From Flavobacteriales bacterium (GTDB lineage Bacteria; Bacteroidota; Bacteroidia; Flavobacteriales; JASBRU01): a DNA stretch of 64,000 nucleotides. Where the stretch lies: positions 62,001 through 126,000 of the forward strand of contig JASBRU010000004.1 in assembly GCA_030149285.1 (NCBI GenBank), written 5' to 3'. Shown here in pieces: positions 7,818 through 16,023 of the stretch. Every line of letters begins with the position of its first letter. Within the stretch, counting starts at the first letter, position 1. Below the pieces are notes generated by a model. It had not been told where the DNA came from. It did no database searches and saw only the letters and a list, made by a program, of their open reading frames with translations. Both the position numbers and the translations under genes were made by a program.

Positions 7818-8725
7818 TTTTGCACCTCCTTTTCTACTACTCTAGGCTTTAATGCCAATAATATTCTGTGTGCATATTTTACATACATTTCTCCTTCTGC
7901 AACGGTAGGTTTGGCTTTGGCAAATTTTACCAAATCTGCTTGAGTGAATAACTGTTTTAGATCCTCTCTTTCTGCTTCGGTTATTTTTAATGTTTTGGTA
8001 GCCGATAAAGTCTCATCTGTTGTAAACTCCATTGCCGGAATTTGATATTCTTCCTCTAAATATTCTCTAATTACATTGGTTAGCCTAATGTAATATTGCT
8101 TTGGCTTTTCGGTATCCCAAGCTCTTTCTTCCTGAATAATACTTAAAGCTTTAATAGCTTTATCAAAAGGTAGAATTAGCGGTTTTGGTGGCTCAACAAC
8201 TTTCTCCTCTTCTGCAGAAGTTAGCCAGCTATACACAAAAATAGTAGTTGCAATAAGCAATGCTACCCCCATTGCAATGGCAATGATTATCCAATAATCC
8301 CAAATATTAAAGGGGGCCTGTATAGGCGCCTTAATATCCATTATATCAGCCTCTGCATCTACTACAATAGTATTTACCTGTATAGTTATAGGCTCTGTTT
8401 TCAACTCTTTATCTTCAAATACAAAGGGAATTGGTTCTATTACGTAATAGCCCGAGTCGAATAGAGTAAGTATTATCTCTTGGCGTAGCTGAGCATTATT
8501 ACTATCTACAGGACCGGCGTTAATAATCTCAAATTTATTGATGGTATCGCCTGCAATAGGCCAATTGCCCATTTCACCATTGGGGTCATCTACAACAATG
8601 GTTAGCGTAAACTGCTCGCCAATCAATATTTGGTTTGTATCTACCGATGCAATTACGGTTTGTGCCTTTAGTTGGGCACCAAAAGCAAACAGAAGTACTA
8701 CTATAAATAACAGTCCCTTTTTCAC
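7814..8725 (-). CDS. BatD-like membrane protein between DUF58 and batA
   Basis: This 303-residue protein has a signal peptide (about 1-21, ending QLKAQ), one or two beta-rich extracytoplasmic domains (about 22-130), a transmembrane helix (about 147-170) and a cytoplasmic helical domain (PYYIRLTNVIREYLEEEY-like, about 190-290) resembling the tail of BatD or DUF4381 proteins. It overlaps DUF58 and batA by four bases on each side, so it is an integral part of the operon. I recognise the layout but not a named function. It is probably a second scaffold pairing with BatA. Confidence 0.7.
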   Translation of the reverse strand: MKKGLLFIVVLLFAFGAQLKAQTVIASVDTNQILIGEQFTLTIVVDDPNGEMGNWPIAGDTINKFEIINAGPVDSNNAQLRQEIILTLFDSGYYVIEPIPFVFEDKELKTEPITIQVNTIVVDAEADIMDIKAPIQAPFNIWDYWIIIAIAMGVALLIATTIFVYSWLTSAEEEKVVEPPKPLILPFDKAIKALSIIQEERAWDTEKPKQYYIRLTNVIREYLEEEYQIPAMEFTTDETLSATKTLKITEAEREDLKQLFTQADLVKFAKAKPTVAEGEMYVKYAHRILLALKPRVVEKEVQK

Positions 8726-9591
8726 TTTTCTCGGTTTTTAAAGTATCCTAGCAAAGCCTTTACATAAGAGCGGTCTACACGAGTATCTATAGTACCCGAA
8801 CCACTTTTTAAAAAGGCATTCTTAAAATATTTTTTATTGTTTTGGTACCAATTGGCATACTGACTACGCACAGAGTTTGATGCAGTGTTTACAAGCATGG
8901 TTTTGCCTGTTTCAGCATCGGTCATGTTCACCATTCCTAAGTTTGGTATGCTTTCCTCATTACGGTCATAAACCCTAATGCCTGTTATATCGTGTTTTTT
9001 TGCAGCAATTTTCAAGGGCTCTTCATAGCCATCATTCATAAAGTCTGATAAAATAAAAGCTATCGTTTTCTTCTTCATGATGTTGGCAAAGTACTTCAGC
9101 GCTTTGTTTAAATCTGTACCTGTACTTTTGGGCTGAAAGTCTACCAACTCACGGATGATGCGTAAAATATGCGACTTCCCTTTTTTGGGTGGGATAAACA
9201 TTTCTATTTCATCTGTAAAGAAGATAACCCCAACCTTATCGTTATTTTGGATAGCCGAAAAAGCCAAGGTGGCACACATTTCGGTAATCATTTCTCGCTT
9301 TTGCTGAACAGAGGTTCCAAAGCTTTCGGAACCCGAAACATCTACCAACAACATCATGGTTAGCTCTCGTTCCTCTTCAAAAACCTTGATGTAGGGTTCT
9401 TTAAAACGAGCCGTAACATTCCAGTCTATTGTGCGGATATCATCGCCATATTGGTAGGGGCGTACCTCGCTAAAGGTCATACCACGCCCTTTGAACGAGC
9501 TGTGGTACTCGCCCGAGAATATATGGTCGGACAACCGTTTGGTTTTTATCTCAATCCGCCTAACTTTTTTAAGGATATCTTGCGTCTCCAT
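8722..9591 (-). CDS. DUF58 / VWA-like protein
   Basis: This 289-residue soluble protein carries the DUF58 signature GRGMTFSEVRPYQYGDDIR (about 36-53) followed by IDWNVTAR, and a VWA-type metal site DVSGS (about 84-88) with later SDF and DGYEE loops. DUF58 proteins sit next to MoxR ATPases almost everywhere, and the gene follows moxR by 23 bases here. It overlaps the next gene by four bases. The likely role is a cytoplasmic adaptor between the MoxR ATPase and the membrane Bat proteins. Confidence 0.85.
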   Translation of the reverse strand: METQDILKKVRRIEIKTKRLSDHIFSGEYHSSFKGRGMTFSEVRPYQYGDDIRTIDWNVTARFKEPYIKVFEEERELTMMLLVDVSGSESFGTSVQQKREMITEMCATLAFSAIQNNDKVGVIFFTDEIEMFIPPKKGKSHILRIIRELVDFQPKSTGTDLNKALKYFANIMKKKTIAFILSDFMNDGYEEPLKIAAKKHDITGIRVYDRNEESIPNLGMVNMTDAETGKTMLVNTASNSVRSQYANWYQNNKKYFKNAFLKSGSGTIDTRVDRSYVKALLGYFKNREK

Positions 9592-9614
9592 CCTGCTACT
9601 ATTGCGAATTGTTT

Positions 9615-10625
9615 TTAAGGTACTTCTACTGTATTTAAAATGTGGTTTACAATGTCTTCTGTGGTCACGTTCTCAGCCTCGGCCTCATATGTAAGCCCAA
9701 TACGGTGGCGCAATACATCTAGTGCTACTGCACGTACATCCTCCGGTATTACATAACCTCTTCGCTTGATAAAGGCATACACTTTGGCAGCAGTTGCCAA
9801 GTTGATACTACCCCTTGGCGATGCCCCAAAACTGATTAAGTTTTTAGTACGAGCATTCAAGCCATACTTCTCTGGTTGGCGGGTAGCGAAGATGATGTCT
9901 AAGATGTATTTCTCAATCTTCTCATCCATATATACTTCCTTCACCATTTCACGAGCCTTTAATATCTGCTTGGTAGAAACCACTTTCTTTACATCGGCAA
10001 AACCACCGTTTAGGTTCTGACGGATAATCATACGCTCCTCTTCTTGCTCCGGGTAGGTAATTACCGTTTTTAGCATAAAACGGTCTACCTGTGCTTCGGG
10101 CAATGGGTATGTCCCTTCTTGCTCTATTGGGTTTTGTGTTGCCAATACCAAAAAGGGCTCTTCTAGCTTAAAAGTTTCTTCGCCAATGGTTACTTGTCTT
10201 TCTTGCATGGCTTCTAGTAAAGCACTTTGCACTTTGGCAGGCGCACGGTTTATCTCATCCGCCAATACAAAATTGGCAAAGATGGGTCCCTTTTTAATGG
10301 CAAACTCATTCTTTTGCATATTGTATATCTGTGTACCTATTACATCTGCCGGTAATAAATCGGGTGTAAATTGTATCCGACTAAAGTTGGCATCAATAGC
10401 TTTTGCCAAAGTATTAATGGCAAGGGTTTTTGCCAGTCCGGGCACGCCTTCCAGTAATATATGCCCTGAGCCGAGTAGCCCAATTAACAAGCGTTCTACC
10501 ATATGCTTTTGCCCAACAATTACCTTGTTTATTTCCAGCGTAAGCATATCTATAAAAGCACTCTCTTTCTCAATCTTCTCATTAATTGCTTTAATGTCAA
10601 TAGCAGTATTTGTCTCTTCCATCAT
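9615..10625 (-). CDS. MoxR-family AAA+ ATPase (head of the bat operon)
   Basis: About 336 residues. The Walker A motif GVPGLAKT, Walker B FVLADEINR, a sensor-1 segment with LATQNPIEQEGTYPLPEAQ and RF (DRFMLK) and sensor 2 (SPRGSINLA) are all typical of MoxR. ATG 10625 (or 10622) is preferred to the longer frame that begins at 10664: a perfect TAnnTTTG -7 box at 10669-10662 would place the transcript start near 10657, downstream of the longer start. MoxR ATPases remodel VWA-domain protein complexes, here the Bat proteins encoded downstream. Confidence 0.9.
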   Translation of the reverse strand: MMEETNTAIDIKAINEKIEKESAFIDMLTLEINKVIVGQKHMVERLLIGLLGSGHILLEGVPGLAKTLAINTLAKAIDANFSRIQFTPDLLPADVIGTQIYNMQKNEFAIKKGPIFANFVLADEINRAPAKVQSALLEAMQERQVTIGEETFKLEEPFLVLATQNPIEQEGTYPLPEAQVDRFMLKTVITYPEQEEERMIIRQNLNGGFADVKKVVSTKQILKAREMVKEVYMDEKIEKYILDIIFATRQPEKYGLNARTKNLISFGASPRGSINLATAAKVYAFIKRRGYVIPEDVRAVALDVLRHRIGLTYEAEAENVTTEDIVNHILNTVEVP

Positions 10626-10661
10626 TCTAATAATAAATAGGTTATCATTTTTTGCCGTAGG

Positions 10662-10669
10662 CAAATGTA
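10662..10669 (-). promoter_or_regulatory. -7 promoter element of the moxR-bat operon
   Basis: On the minus strand the bases read TACATTTG, a perfect TAnnTTTG. The start codon of moxR follows about 36 bases later. The match also decides the start codon, because the longer open frame would begin upstream of the transcript start. Confidence 0.55.
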
Positions 10670-10741
10670 GCCAACAATAGGCTTAATAAAAAGTGTTCAG
10701 GTTTTGAAACGCTAAGTAACAAATCAAATTTTATTCATTTT

Positions 10742-10758
10742 GTTAAAGTTTCGTTAAA
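10742..10758 (-). promoter_or_regulatory. Paired TTTAAC repeat (Pho-box-like), minus orientation
   Basis: On the minus strand TTTAACGA-aac-TTTAACAA appears: two 8-bp units with a 3-bp spacer, an 11-bp period. It lies in the approximately 400-bp gap between moxR and phoX, about 70 bp upstream of the moxR -7 box. Unit and spacing resemble the Pho boxes of cyanobacteria (PyTTAAPyPyW repeats, 11-bp period). It could serve either gene. Apart from this, the phoX-proximal array and the moxR -7 box, I see nothing in this gap. Confidence 0.4.
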
Positions 10759-10907
10759 ATGCACCTTTATTAGGACTTTTATATTTCGACTGTCTTTAAT
10801 CAACAATAGCTTGAGAGATGTCTTAAAATCTTATGTTAATTTATAATTAAGCCCAGCTTGTTATTACAATAACTGTTATGTGTCTTATGGATCCCACACA
10901 ATATATG

Positions 10908-10979
10908 TTTAACGAGGGTTTAACCTCTTTAACACTATCATAAATCTTAATTAGTACACCTCTAACCATGCCTTAACAC
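10908..10979 (+). promoter_or_regulatory. Pho-box-like repeat array upstream of phoX
   Basis: TTTAAC units occur at 10908, 10919 and 10928 (periods 11 and 9), and a further pair TCTAACCA (10961) and CTTAACAC (10972) is again 11 bp apart. The unit at 10919, TTTAACCT, matches the cyanobacterial Pho-box repeat exactly; the others differ by one or two bases. The proximal pair ends 9 bp before GACATTTG at 10988-10995, a one-mismatch -7 element with no -33 box. That is the geometry expected when an activator replaces the upstream promoter element. The regulator is inferred, not shown. Confidence 0.5.
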
Positions 10980-11033
10980 TACCTACTGACATTTGCGATG
11001 AGTTATAACAACTATAATCTAATCGCGAAAACA

Positions 11034-12866
11034 ATGAAAAAATTTTACACTTCTTTAGCGGCTATTGCTTTAACAAGCACAGTTGCTTTCGGTCAAATAC
11101 AATTTGACCCAACGATTGATACATCATACACACCTGATGTAATTACAATGTCTCCATCTCCATTACAAACACAAGTACTTTTTATAGGTGGTGTAGATAT
11201 GGTACAAACTACTGCTACTTACGGTAACCCTGCAGGTGCTTACCCAGCAAAACAGTGGCATGACTTTATCGGTTTTACTCCAGACCCTTCTTCATCAGAC
11301 TTAGGTTGGTTATCTGTAAACCACGAAATGGTATTGGCAGATGACAACATTGGTGACGGTGGTGGTATGACTGTATTTAAAATTGCTCGCGAAGCTACTA
11401 CAGACTCTATTGTAATTGTACCACAAACTTTAGGTGATGGTCGTTCTGGTGAGTTTTTTAACGTAGACTTTGCTAATACTGTTGGTGAAACAGGTATGAA
11501 CTGTGGTGGTATCATCTCTAAGGTTGATGGTCGTATATGGACTGCTGAAGAGTGGTTCCGTGGAAACACTGCTAGTATTTATGATGGTGGTAACGGTGTG
11601 CGTGACACAGCTACATTTACTATTGGTACTGATGGTAATGCATCTGGTATTACTGTAGCAGACGGGCAAACTATTGATAAATACCAAAACTTCAACTGGA
11701 TGGTAGAAATTGATCCTCGTGAAGCTGTTGCAATTCGTAAGCAATACAACTGGGGTCGTCAGCCATTTGAAGGTGGTGTTGTAATGACAGATAACAGAAC
11801 AGTATATACTGGTGGTGATGCTACTCCTGGTTACTTCTCTAAATTTGTGGCTACTACTCCTGGCGATTTTACTTCTGGTAACTTATACGTATACAAGCAT
11901 GATAATGCAGGTGGTAATCCATGGGTACAAGTTGATAACTCAAACTTTAACAACATGCTAAAGTTTGATAGTGTTGCTGTTGCTTTAAGCGCTACAATGT
12001 TTAACCGTATAGAGTGGGTAACTGCTGATAACAGTGGTAAAGTTTACTTTACTGAAACCGGTAGAGATAACCCAGGTGGCCGTTGGGCAGGAGAGTTAGC
12101 AGATGGTGCTGTTTTAGCTCCTCACCACATTGCACGTGCTACTGCACAAGGAACTACTGCAGATGATGCAGCTTACGAAGATTTTTATGGTAGAGTAATG
12201 ATGTATGACCCTGCTACAAACAACATGAGTGTAAAAATTGAAGGTGGTCCTGATTTACCACAAACCGGAAACCCTCCATCTGCTTACCCTTCTACTCACT
12301 TATCTAACCCTGATGGTTTAAGTGCTTGGGAAGTAAATGGCAGAGAGTACTTAATTATTCAAGAAGATTTAAATGGTTCTGACTACGGTCGTGTACCAGA
12401 CGGAACCGGTAACAGAACTTGCGAGATTTTCTTGCTAGACTTAACTATCCCTAACCCAACACCAGATGATTTATTACGTATTGCTGTTGTGCCTTTAGGT
12501 GCAGAGGTTACAGGTGGTGTAGGTTCGCCTGATGGAAAAACATTATTCTTCAACTCTCAACACCCAAGCTCTAGTAACCCTTACCCATACAACAACTCTG
12601 TAACTATTGCAATTACAGGTTTTGATAAGAGCACAGTAGGTGTTACTGAAAACTTTAATGATGATGATACTTTCCAAGTTTTCCCTAACCCGGTATCTCG
12701 TGAGTTGAGAATGAACAAAGTTTCTGATGTTGCTATCTACAACTCAAACGGACAAAGAGTTTTAGTTGCTCGTCAAGTAAAAAGAGTTGATGTTTCTCAC
12801 TTAGATGCTGGTCTTTACATCATTATGGACGAAACTGGAAACAAAAAGAAATTAATAATCGAGTAA
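11034..12866 (+). CDS. phoX: PhoX-type (DUF839) secreted phosphatase with T9SS sorting domain
   Basis: About 610 residues. A Sec signal peptide (1-20, ending AFGQ) is followed by a PhoX-like beta-propeller with family landmarks: WLSVNHE near residue 94, EEWF, YTGGDATPGY, LSNPDGL with a following W, and near the C-terminus EVTGGVGSPDGKTLFFNSQHP. PhoX enzymes are Ca/Fe-dependent alkaline phosphatases. The last 70 residues (FQVFPNPVS...LDAGLYII...KKLIIE) form a type A T9SS C-terminal domain, so the protein is exported through the outer membrane. ATG 11034 is chosen over 10998 because the signal peptide begins there. Codon choice is strongly skewed to GGT, GCT, ACT and CGT compared with neighbours, a sign of high expression. 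Pho-box-like repeats precede it and a strong terminator follows. Confidence 0.85.
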   Translation: MKKFYTSLAAIALTSTVAFGQIQFDPTIDTSYTPDVITMSPSPLQTQVLFIGGVDMVQTTATYGNPAGAYPAKQWHDFIGFTPDPSSSDLGWLSVNHEMVLADDNIGDGGGMTVFKIAREATTDSIVIVPQTLGDGRSGEFFNVDFANTVGETGMNCGGIISKVDGRIWTAEEWFRGNTASIYDGGNGVRDTATFTIGTDGNASGITVADGQTIDKYQNFNWMVEIDPREAVAIRKQYNWGRQPFEGGVVMTDNRTVYTGGDATPGYFSKFVATTPGDFTSGNLYVYKHDNAGGNPWVQVDNSNFNNMLKFDSVAVALSATMFNRIEWVTADNSGKVYFTETGRDNPGGRWAGELADGAVLAPHHIARATAQGTTADDAAYEDFYGRVMMYDPATNNMSVKIEGGPDLPQTGNPPSAYPSTHLSNPDGLSAWEVNGREYLIIQEDLNGSDYGRVPDGTGNRTCEIFLLDLTIPNPTPDDLLRIAVVPLGAEVTGGVGSPDGKTLFFNSQHPSSSNPYPYNNSVTIAITGFDKSTVGVTENFNDDDTFQVFPNPVSRELRMNKVSDVAIYNSNGQRVLVARQVKRVDVSHLDAGLYIIMDETGNKKKLIIE

Positions 12867-12895
12867 GCAGACCGTTCAAGTATATTCTATTCTTA

Positions 12896-12926
12896 ATCCC
12901 GACAGGCTTACTCTGTCGGGATTTTT
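12896..12926 (+). terminator. Rho-independent terminator of phoX
   Basis: Perfect 10-bp stem ATCCCGACAG / CTGTCGGGAT (12896-12905 with 12913-12922), 7-base loop, then a T run through 12926. It lies 30 bp after the phoX stop codon, so phoX is transcribed alone. The T run is immediately followed by TACCTTTA (12926-12933), a one-mismatch -7 element for the peroxidase gene downstream. Confidence 0.85.
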
Positions 12927-12948
12927 ACCTTTAAAGCTCCACTGACGT

Positions 12949-14898
12949 ATGAAAACAAGAAAACTGATTAGCTTTGCACTATGTATAGCATTTTTAGCTA
13001 TTTACCTTTCGGCTTTTAAAAGTCCTGTTGAAAGCCCATCAAAAAATATCCAAAAAAACTACCATAATTATTTAACCGAATTTGATAAAGAGATTTCTAA
13101 TTTCTTAGAAACCACAAAAAATTTACAAGACTCAAGGTCTTCCATCAAAAAACTACAAACAGACTTCTTGCAGCTACGAAGAGAATTCAAAGAGGTTTCA
13201 TTTTTATTAGAGTATTTTGCTGCACAATCTACCAAAGACCATATAAATGGTGCGCCATTACCACGCATAGAGCGCAATGCGGGTCAGCTAAATGTTTTTG
13301 AGCCAGAAGGTTTACAAACCATTGACGAATTCGTTTTTAGCGAAAACCCATATGCAGAAAAAGATGCACTAATTAAGCTTACCGAAAAGCTGAAATTGCA
13401 TTACAGTCCGATTTTTCGTTACGAAGTTGGTCGACTTTTTTCAGATCGAGAGGTTTTTGAGGCTGCAAGGTTCGGAATTATCAGAATGTACACTTTAGGT
13501 GTCTCCGGATTCGATTCTCCTGCATCAAAAAACTCCATTGAGGAAGCAAAAATTGTGATAGAAGAGATTTTTCGTACCATAAAATTGTACAATCCCCTAC
13601 TTGAAGCCAGAAATTCTGATGTTGGTGAAAAATTAGAAATTCAGTTCAAAAACAGTATTCAGTATTTAGCAACAAATAATGACTTTGATTCTTTCAACAG
13701 ATTGGAGTTTTTAAAAGACCATGTAAACCCCATTTTTAAACTGCTATTAGAAGCTCAACAAGCTTTATACATCGAAACAATTTATGAGGTTACACCCGCA
13801 AAACAATCTAATAACTACTTGGCTACCAACCTTTTTGCAATTGACTTCATCAATAAATACTACTACAGCAGCTTAAATAATACTATTGATAATGAGAAGG
13901 TTAGAGAGCTTGGTAGGCTTCTCTTCTTCGATCCTATCCTTTCTGCCAATAATATGCGCTCTTGTGCCTCTTGCCATAACCCGAAATTGGCCTTTACAGA
14001 TGGCAAAAAAAAGAGTGATGCTTTTGATGGAAATAGCTCTGTAAGCCGCAATTCGCCTACAATTATCAATGCTGTATATGCCGATAAATATTTCCATGAT
14101 ATGCGTGCCTCTGTGCTAGATGACCAGTTTGAGCACGTAATTTTAAGCGAAGATGAGTTTAATACAAACTACAAAGAGATATTAGCCAAACTCAATGCCA
14201 GCAAAGAGTACAGGGCGCTTTTCAAAGAAGCCTTCCCACAATTTGGCAAGCAAAACTTAGAGAAACATACCTTTAAATTGGCATTGGTAGCCTATGTTAC
14301 TTCTTTAAGTGGTTTTAACTCTGAGTTTGACCAATACGTACGTGGAGAAATCCCGGCAATAGCAAAGGAAGTAGAACGTGGTTACAATATTTTTATGGGT
14401 AAAGCCAGTTGCGGAACTTGCCATTTTGCCCCTACTTTTAACGGTACTGTACCTCCATTGTATCAAGAGTCGGAATCTGAAGTATTGGGCGTGCCTGCTA
14501 CTACAGATACTATAAATGCAATGATAGACAGCGATTTAGGAAGACGTGGCAACAAAAACCCTAAAGAAGAGGTAGACTTTTATTACTTCTCTTTTAAAAC
14601 TCCTACAATAAGAAACATAGCCTTAACTGCTCCTTATATGCACAATGGAGTTTATGAAACCCTAGAGGAAGTAGTTGATTTTTATGATGTTGGTGGTGGT
14701 GTAGGCTTAGGCTTTGAGGTGCCTTATCAAACCTTACCTTTTGATAATCTGAGTCTTACGGAACAAGAAAAAGCAGATTTAGTATCCTTTATGGAAGCAT
14801 TAACAGATACAACAGGGCTTACAGCAATGCCCACTGAACTACCAAAATTTGAGAATAAGCCCGAGTGGAATAACAGACCTATTGGTGGACTTTATTAA
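12949..14898 (+). CDS. Di-haem cytochrome c peroxidase/MauG family protein with N-terminal helical domain
   Basis: This 649-residue protein has an export signal (about 1-22) and two c-type haem sites, CASCH at 339-343 and CGTCH at 488-492, in a C-terminal CcpA/MauG domain (about 310-640). This domain has the usual second-haem landmarks (FKTPTIRNIALTAPYMHNG) and a PTIINA segment. The first about 300 residues are helical and contain PLPRIERN followed by EPEGLQTIDEF, which resembles imelysin/EfeO-type domains found fused to such peroxidases in Bacteroidota; this part is less certain. CCPs reduce peroxide in the periplasm; MauG relatives oxidise protein substrates. A one-mismatch -7 box lies just after the phoX terminator. 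Confidence 0.82.
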   Translation: MKTRKLISFALCIAFLAIYLSAFKSPVESPSKNIQKNYHNYLTEFDKEISNFLETTKNLQDSRSSIKKLQTDFLQLRREFKEVSFLLEYFAAQSTKDHINGAPLPRIERNAGQLNVFEPEGLQTIDEFVFSENPYAEKDALIKLTEKLKLHYSPIFRYEVGRLFSDREVFEAARFGIIRMYTLGVSGFDSPASKNSIEEAKIVIEEIFRTIKLYNPLLEARNSDVGEKLEIQFKNSIQYLATNNDFDSFNRLEFLKDHVNPIFKLLLEAQQALYIETIYEVTPAKQSNNYLATNLFAIDFINKYYYSSLNNTIDNEKVRELGRLLFFDPILSANNMRSCASCHNPKLAFTDGKKKSDAFDGNSSVSRNSPTIINAVYADKYFHDMRASVLDDQFEHVILSEDEFNTNYKEILAKLNASKEYRALFKEAFPQFGKQNLEKHTFKLALVAYVTSLSGFNSEFDQYVRGEIPAIAKEVERGYNIFMGKASCGTCHFAPTFNGTVPPLYQESESEVLGVPATTDTINAMIDSDLGRRGNKNPKEEVDFYYFSFKTPTIRNIALTAPYMHNGVYETLEEVVDFYDVGGGVGLGFEVPYQTLPFDNLSLTEQEKADLVSFMEALTDTTGLTAMPTELPKFENKPEWNNRPIGGLY

Positions 14899-14913
14899 AT
14901 TATTTCTAAAGCC

Positions 14914-14921
14914 TATATTTG
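14914..14921 (+). promoter_or_regulatory. -7 promoter element of ridA
   Basis: TATATTTG, a perfect TAnnTTTG, 20 bases before the ATG at 14942, giving an expected leader of about 15 bases. Confidence 0.5.
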
Positions 14922-14941
14922 CTGGATAAAACACAGTAACA

Positions 14942-15361
14942 ATGGCTGAAAACGAAAAATTCAACTCAGAGCAAGCACCGGAACCAGTAGGGTTATACCC
15001 ACATGCGCGCAAAGTAGGTAACTTATTATTCCTTTCGGGAGTAGGGCCTAGAGAACGTAACACCAAAAAAATACCCGGTGTAGACTTAGATGAAAATGGC
15101 AACATTACTTCTTATGACATTGAAACACAATGCCACTCTGTGTTTAAAAATATTCGTTTGATCCTAGAAGCATCCGGTTCTAGCTGGGATAACATTGTAG
15201 ATGTAACTGTTTTTCTGACCAATATGAAAGATGACTTTGCTACCTACAACCGTATTTATGCCGAATACTTTAAGGACAACCAGCCTTGTCGTACTACCTT
15301 AGAAATTAAATCGTTACCAACACCTATTGCTATTGAATTAAAGGTAATTGCTACAGTTTAA
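14942..15361 (+). CDS. RidA-family protein (possible 2-aminomuconate deaminase)
   Basis: This 139-residue protein has the RidA (YjgF/UK114) fold motifs: FLSGVGPRE, a central TVFLTNMKDDFATYNRIYAEYF, and CRTTLEIKSLPTPIAIELKVIA with the conserved substrate-binding arginine (CR at about 115-116). RidA enzymes hydrolyse reactive enamine/imine intermediates. The insertion after GPRE (KKIPGVDLDENGNIT) and the exact C-terminal block resemble the 2-aminomuconate deaminase subgroup of kynurenine degradation, but no other kynurenine gene is near. A degraded copy of its 3' end lies about 680 bp downstream at 16048-16118. It overlaps the convergent lipoprotein gene by four bases. Confidence 0.85.
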   Translation: MAENEKFNSEQAPEPVGLYPHARKVGNLLFLSGVGPRERNTKKIPGVDLDENGNITSYDIETQCHSVFKNIRLILEASGSSWDNIVDVTVFLTNMKDDFATYNRIYAEYFKDNQPCRTTLEIKSLPTPIAIELKVIATV

Positions 15362-16002
15362 TTTTTTATTACAGTTTCCAATAGGTCTGAATTAAAAATG
15401 CTTTTAGGTGATATTACCACTTCGTCTAGTGGTACTTTATCTCCATATCGTTGGGTAATAATTTCCCTTACTTCTGGTTCGTTAATATTAAAAGAACTTA
15501 ACTTTTCTAAACTCCCAAGTTTGAGTCCTGTAGCCTGATAATATATTTTCCAAACCAGTTCAGAACAATAAATTCTATCATCACTCCATTCAAAAAAGCT
15601 ATCATATGGTTTCCCCATATAAGTTTTTCCAATGTGCTTCATTTCTGCTAACACTTTCTCTGTTAGAATCTCATCACCCTTAAGTCTTTTAACAACAAAG
15701 TGTTCGCCTACCCCTCTTTGTATCCATTGGTTTAAAAGAGTAAGCTTTACAGGTTGTACAGCTTCAAACACAAATGTTCCATCATCAGAAATAAAAACAA
15801 TACCCATATGACTATATCTAGAGCCGGTAGCCATTTGTATAGCCTTACTTTGCGTAGACTTTGACGTTTGAAATATAATATCACCATCTTTTATTTCTTG
15901 CTCATTAGAAATGTTCTCATTGGAAATCACTTCTGAATTTGAGGTTGGGTTACAGGCAAGAAAAAAAATAGCTGTAATGCTTAGTAATATTGTATTTTTC
16001 AT
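15358..16002 (-). CDS. YiiX-like papain-fold lipoprotein
   Basis: This 214-residue protein has a lipoprotein signal peptide with lipobox LACN (Cys about residue 17) and the permuted NlpC/P60 (YiiX/YebB) fold: KDGDIIFQTS, then SRYSHMGIV with the catalytic His, and IYCSELVWKIY with the catalytic Cys. Family members are thought to act as thiol hydrolases or acyltransferases on lipids or peptidoglycan; the substrate is unknown. The start ATG at 16002 is exactly four bases after a perfect TAAATTTG -7 box on the minus strand (16014-16007), so the mRNA is probably leaderless. The gene lies wholly between ridA and a chimeric alkD/ridA scar. Confidence 0.82.
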   Translation of the reverse strand: MKNTILLSITAIFFLACNPTSNSEVISNENISNEQEIKDGDIIFQTSKSTQSKAIQMATGSRYSHMGIVFISDDGTFVFEAVQPVKLTLLNQWIQRGVGEHFVVKRLKGDEILTEKVLAEMKHIGKTYMGKPYDSFFEWSDDRIYCSELVWKIYYQATGLKLGSLEKLSSFNINEPEVREIITQRYGDKVPLDEVVISPKSIFNSDLLETVIKN

Positions 16003-16006
16003 ATTC

Positions 16007-16014
16007 CAAATTTA
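16007..16014 (-). promoter_or_regulatory. -7 promoter element of the YiiX-like gene (leaderless)
   Basis: The minus strand reads TAAATTTG, then GAAT, then the ATG at 16002. The exact N4 spacing from a perfect TAnnTTTG to the start codon is shared with the TetR, uvrC and padR genes in this window. Confidence 0.55.
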
Positions 16015-16023
16015 TAAAGAGAG

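Noticed and set aside
10626-10664. Longer N-terminus for the MoxR ATPase.
   Set aside because: The perfect -7 box at 10669-10662 puts the transcript start inside this extension, and the extra residues match nothing in the family.
11240-11744. Minus-strand open frames of about 105 codons inside phoX.
   Set aside because: phoX has a full set of family motifs and strong codon bias; the antisense frames reflect that bias.
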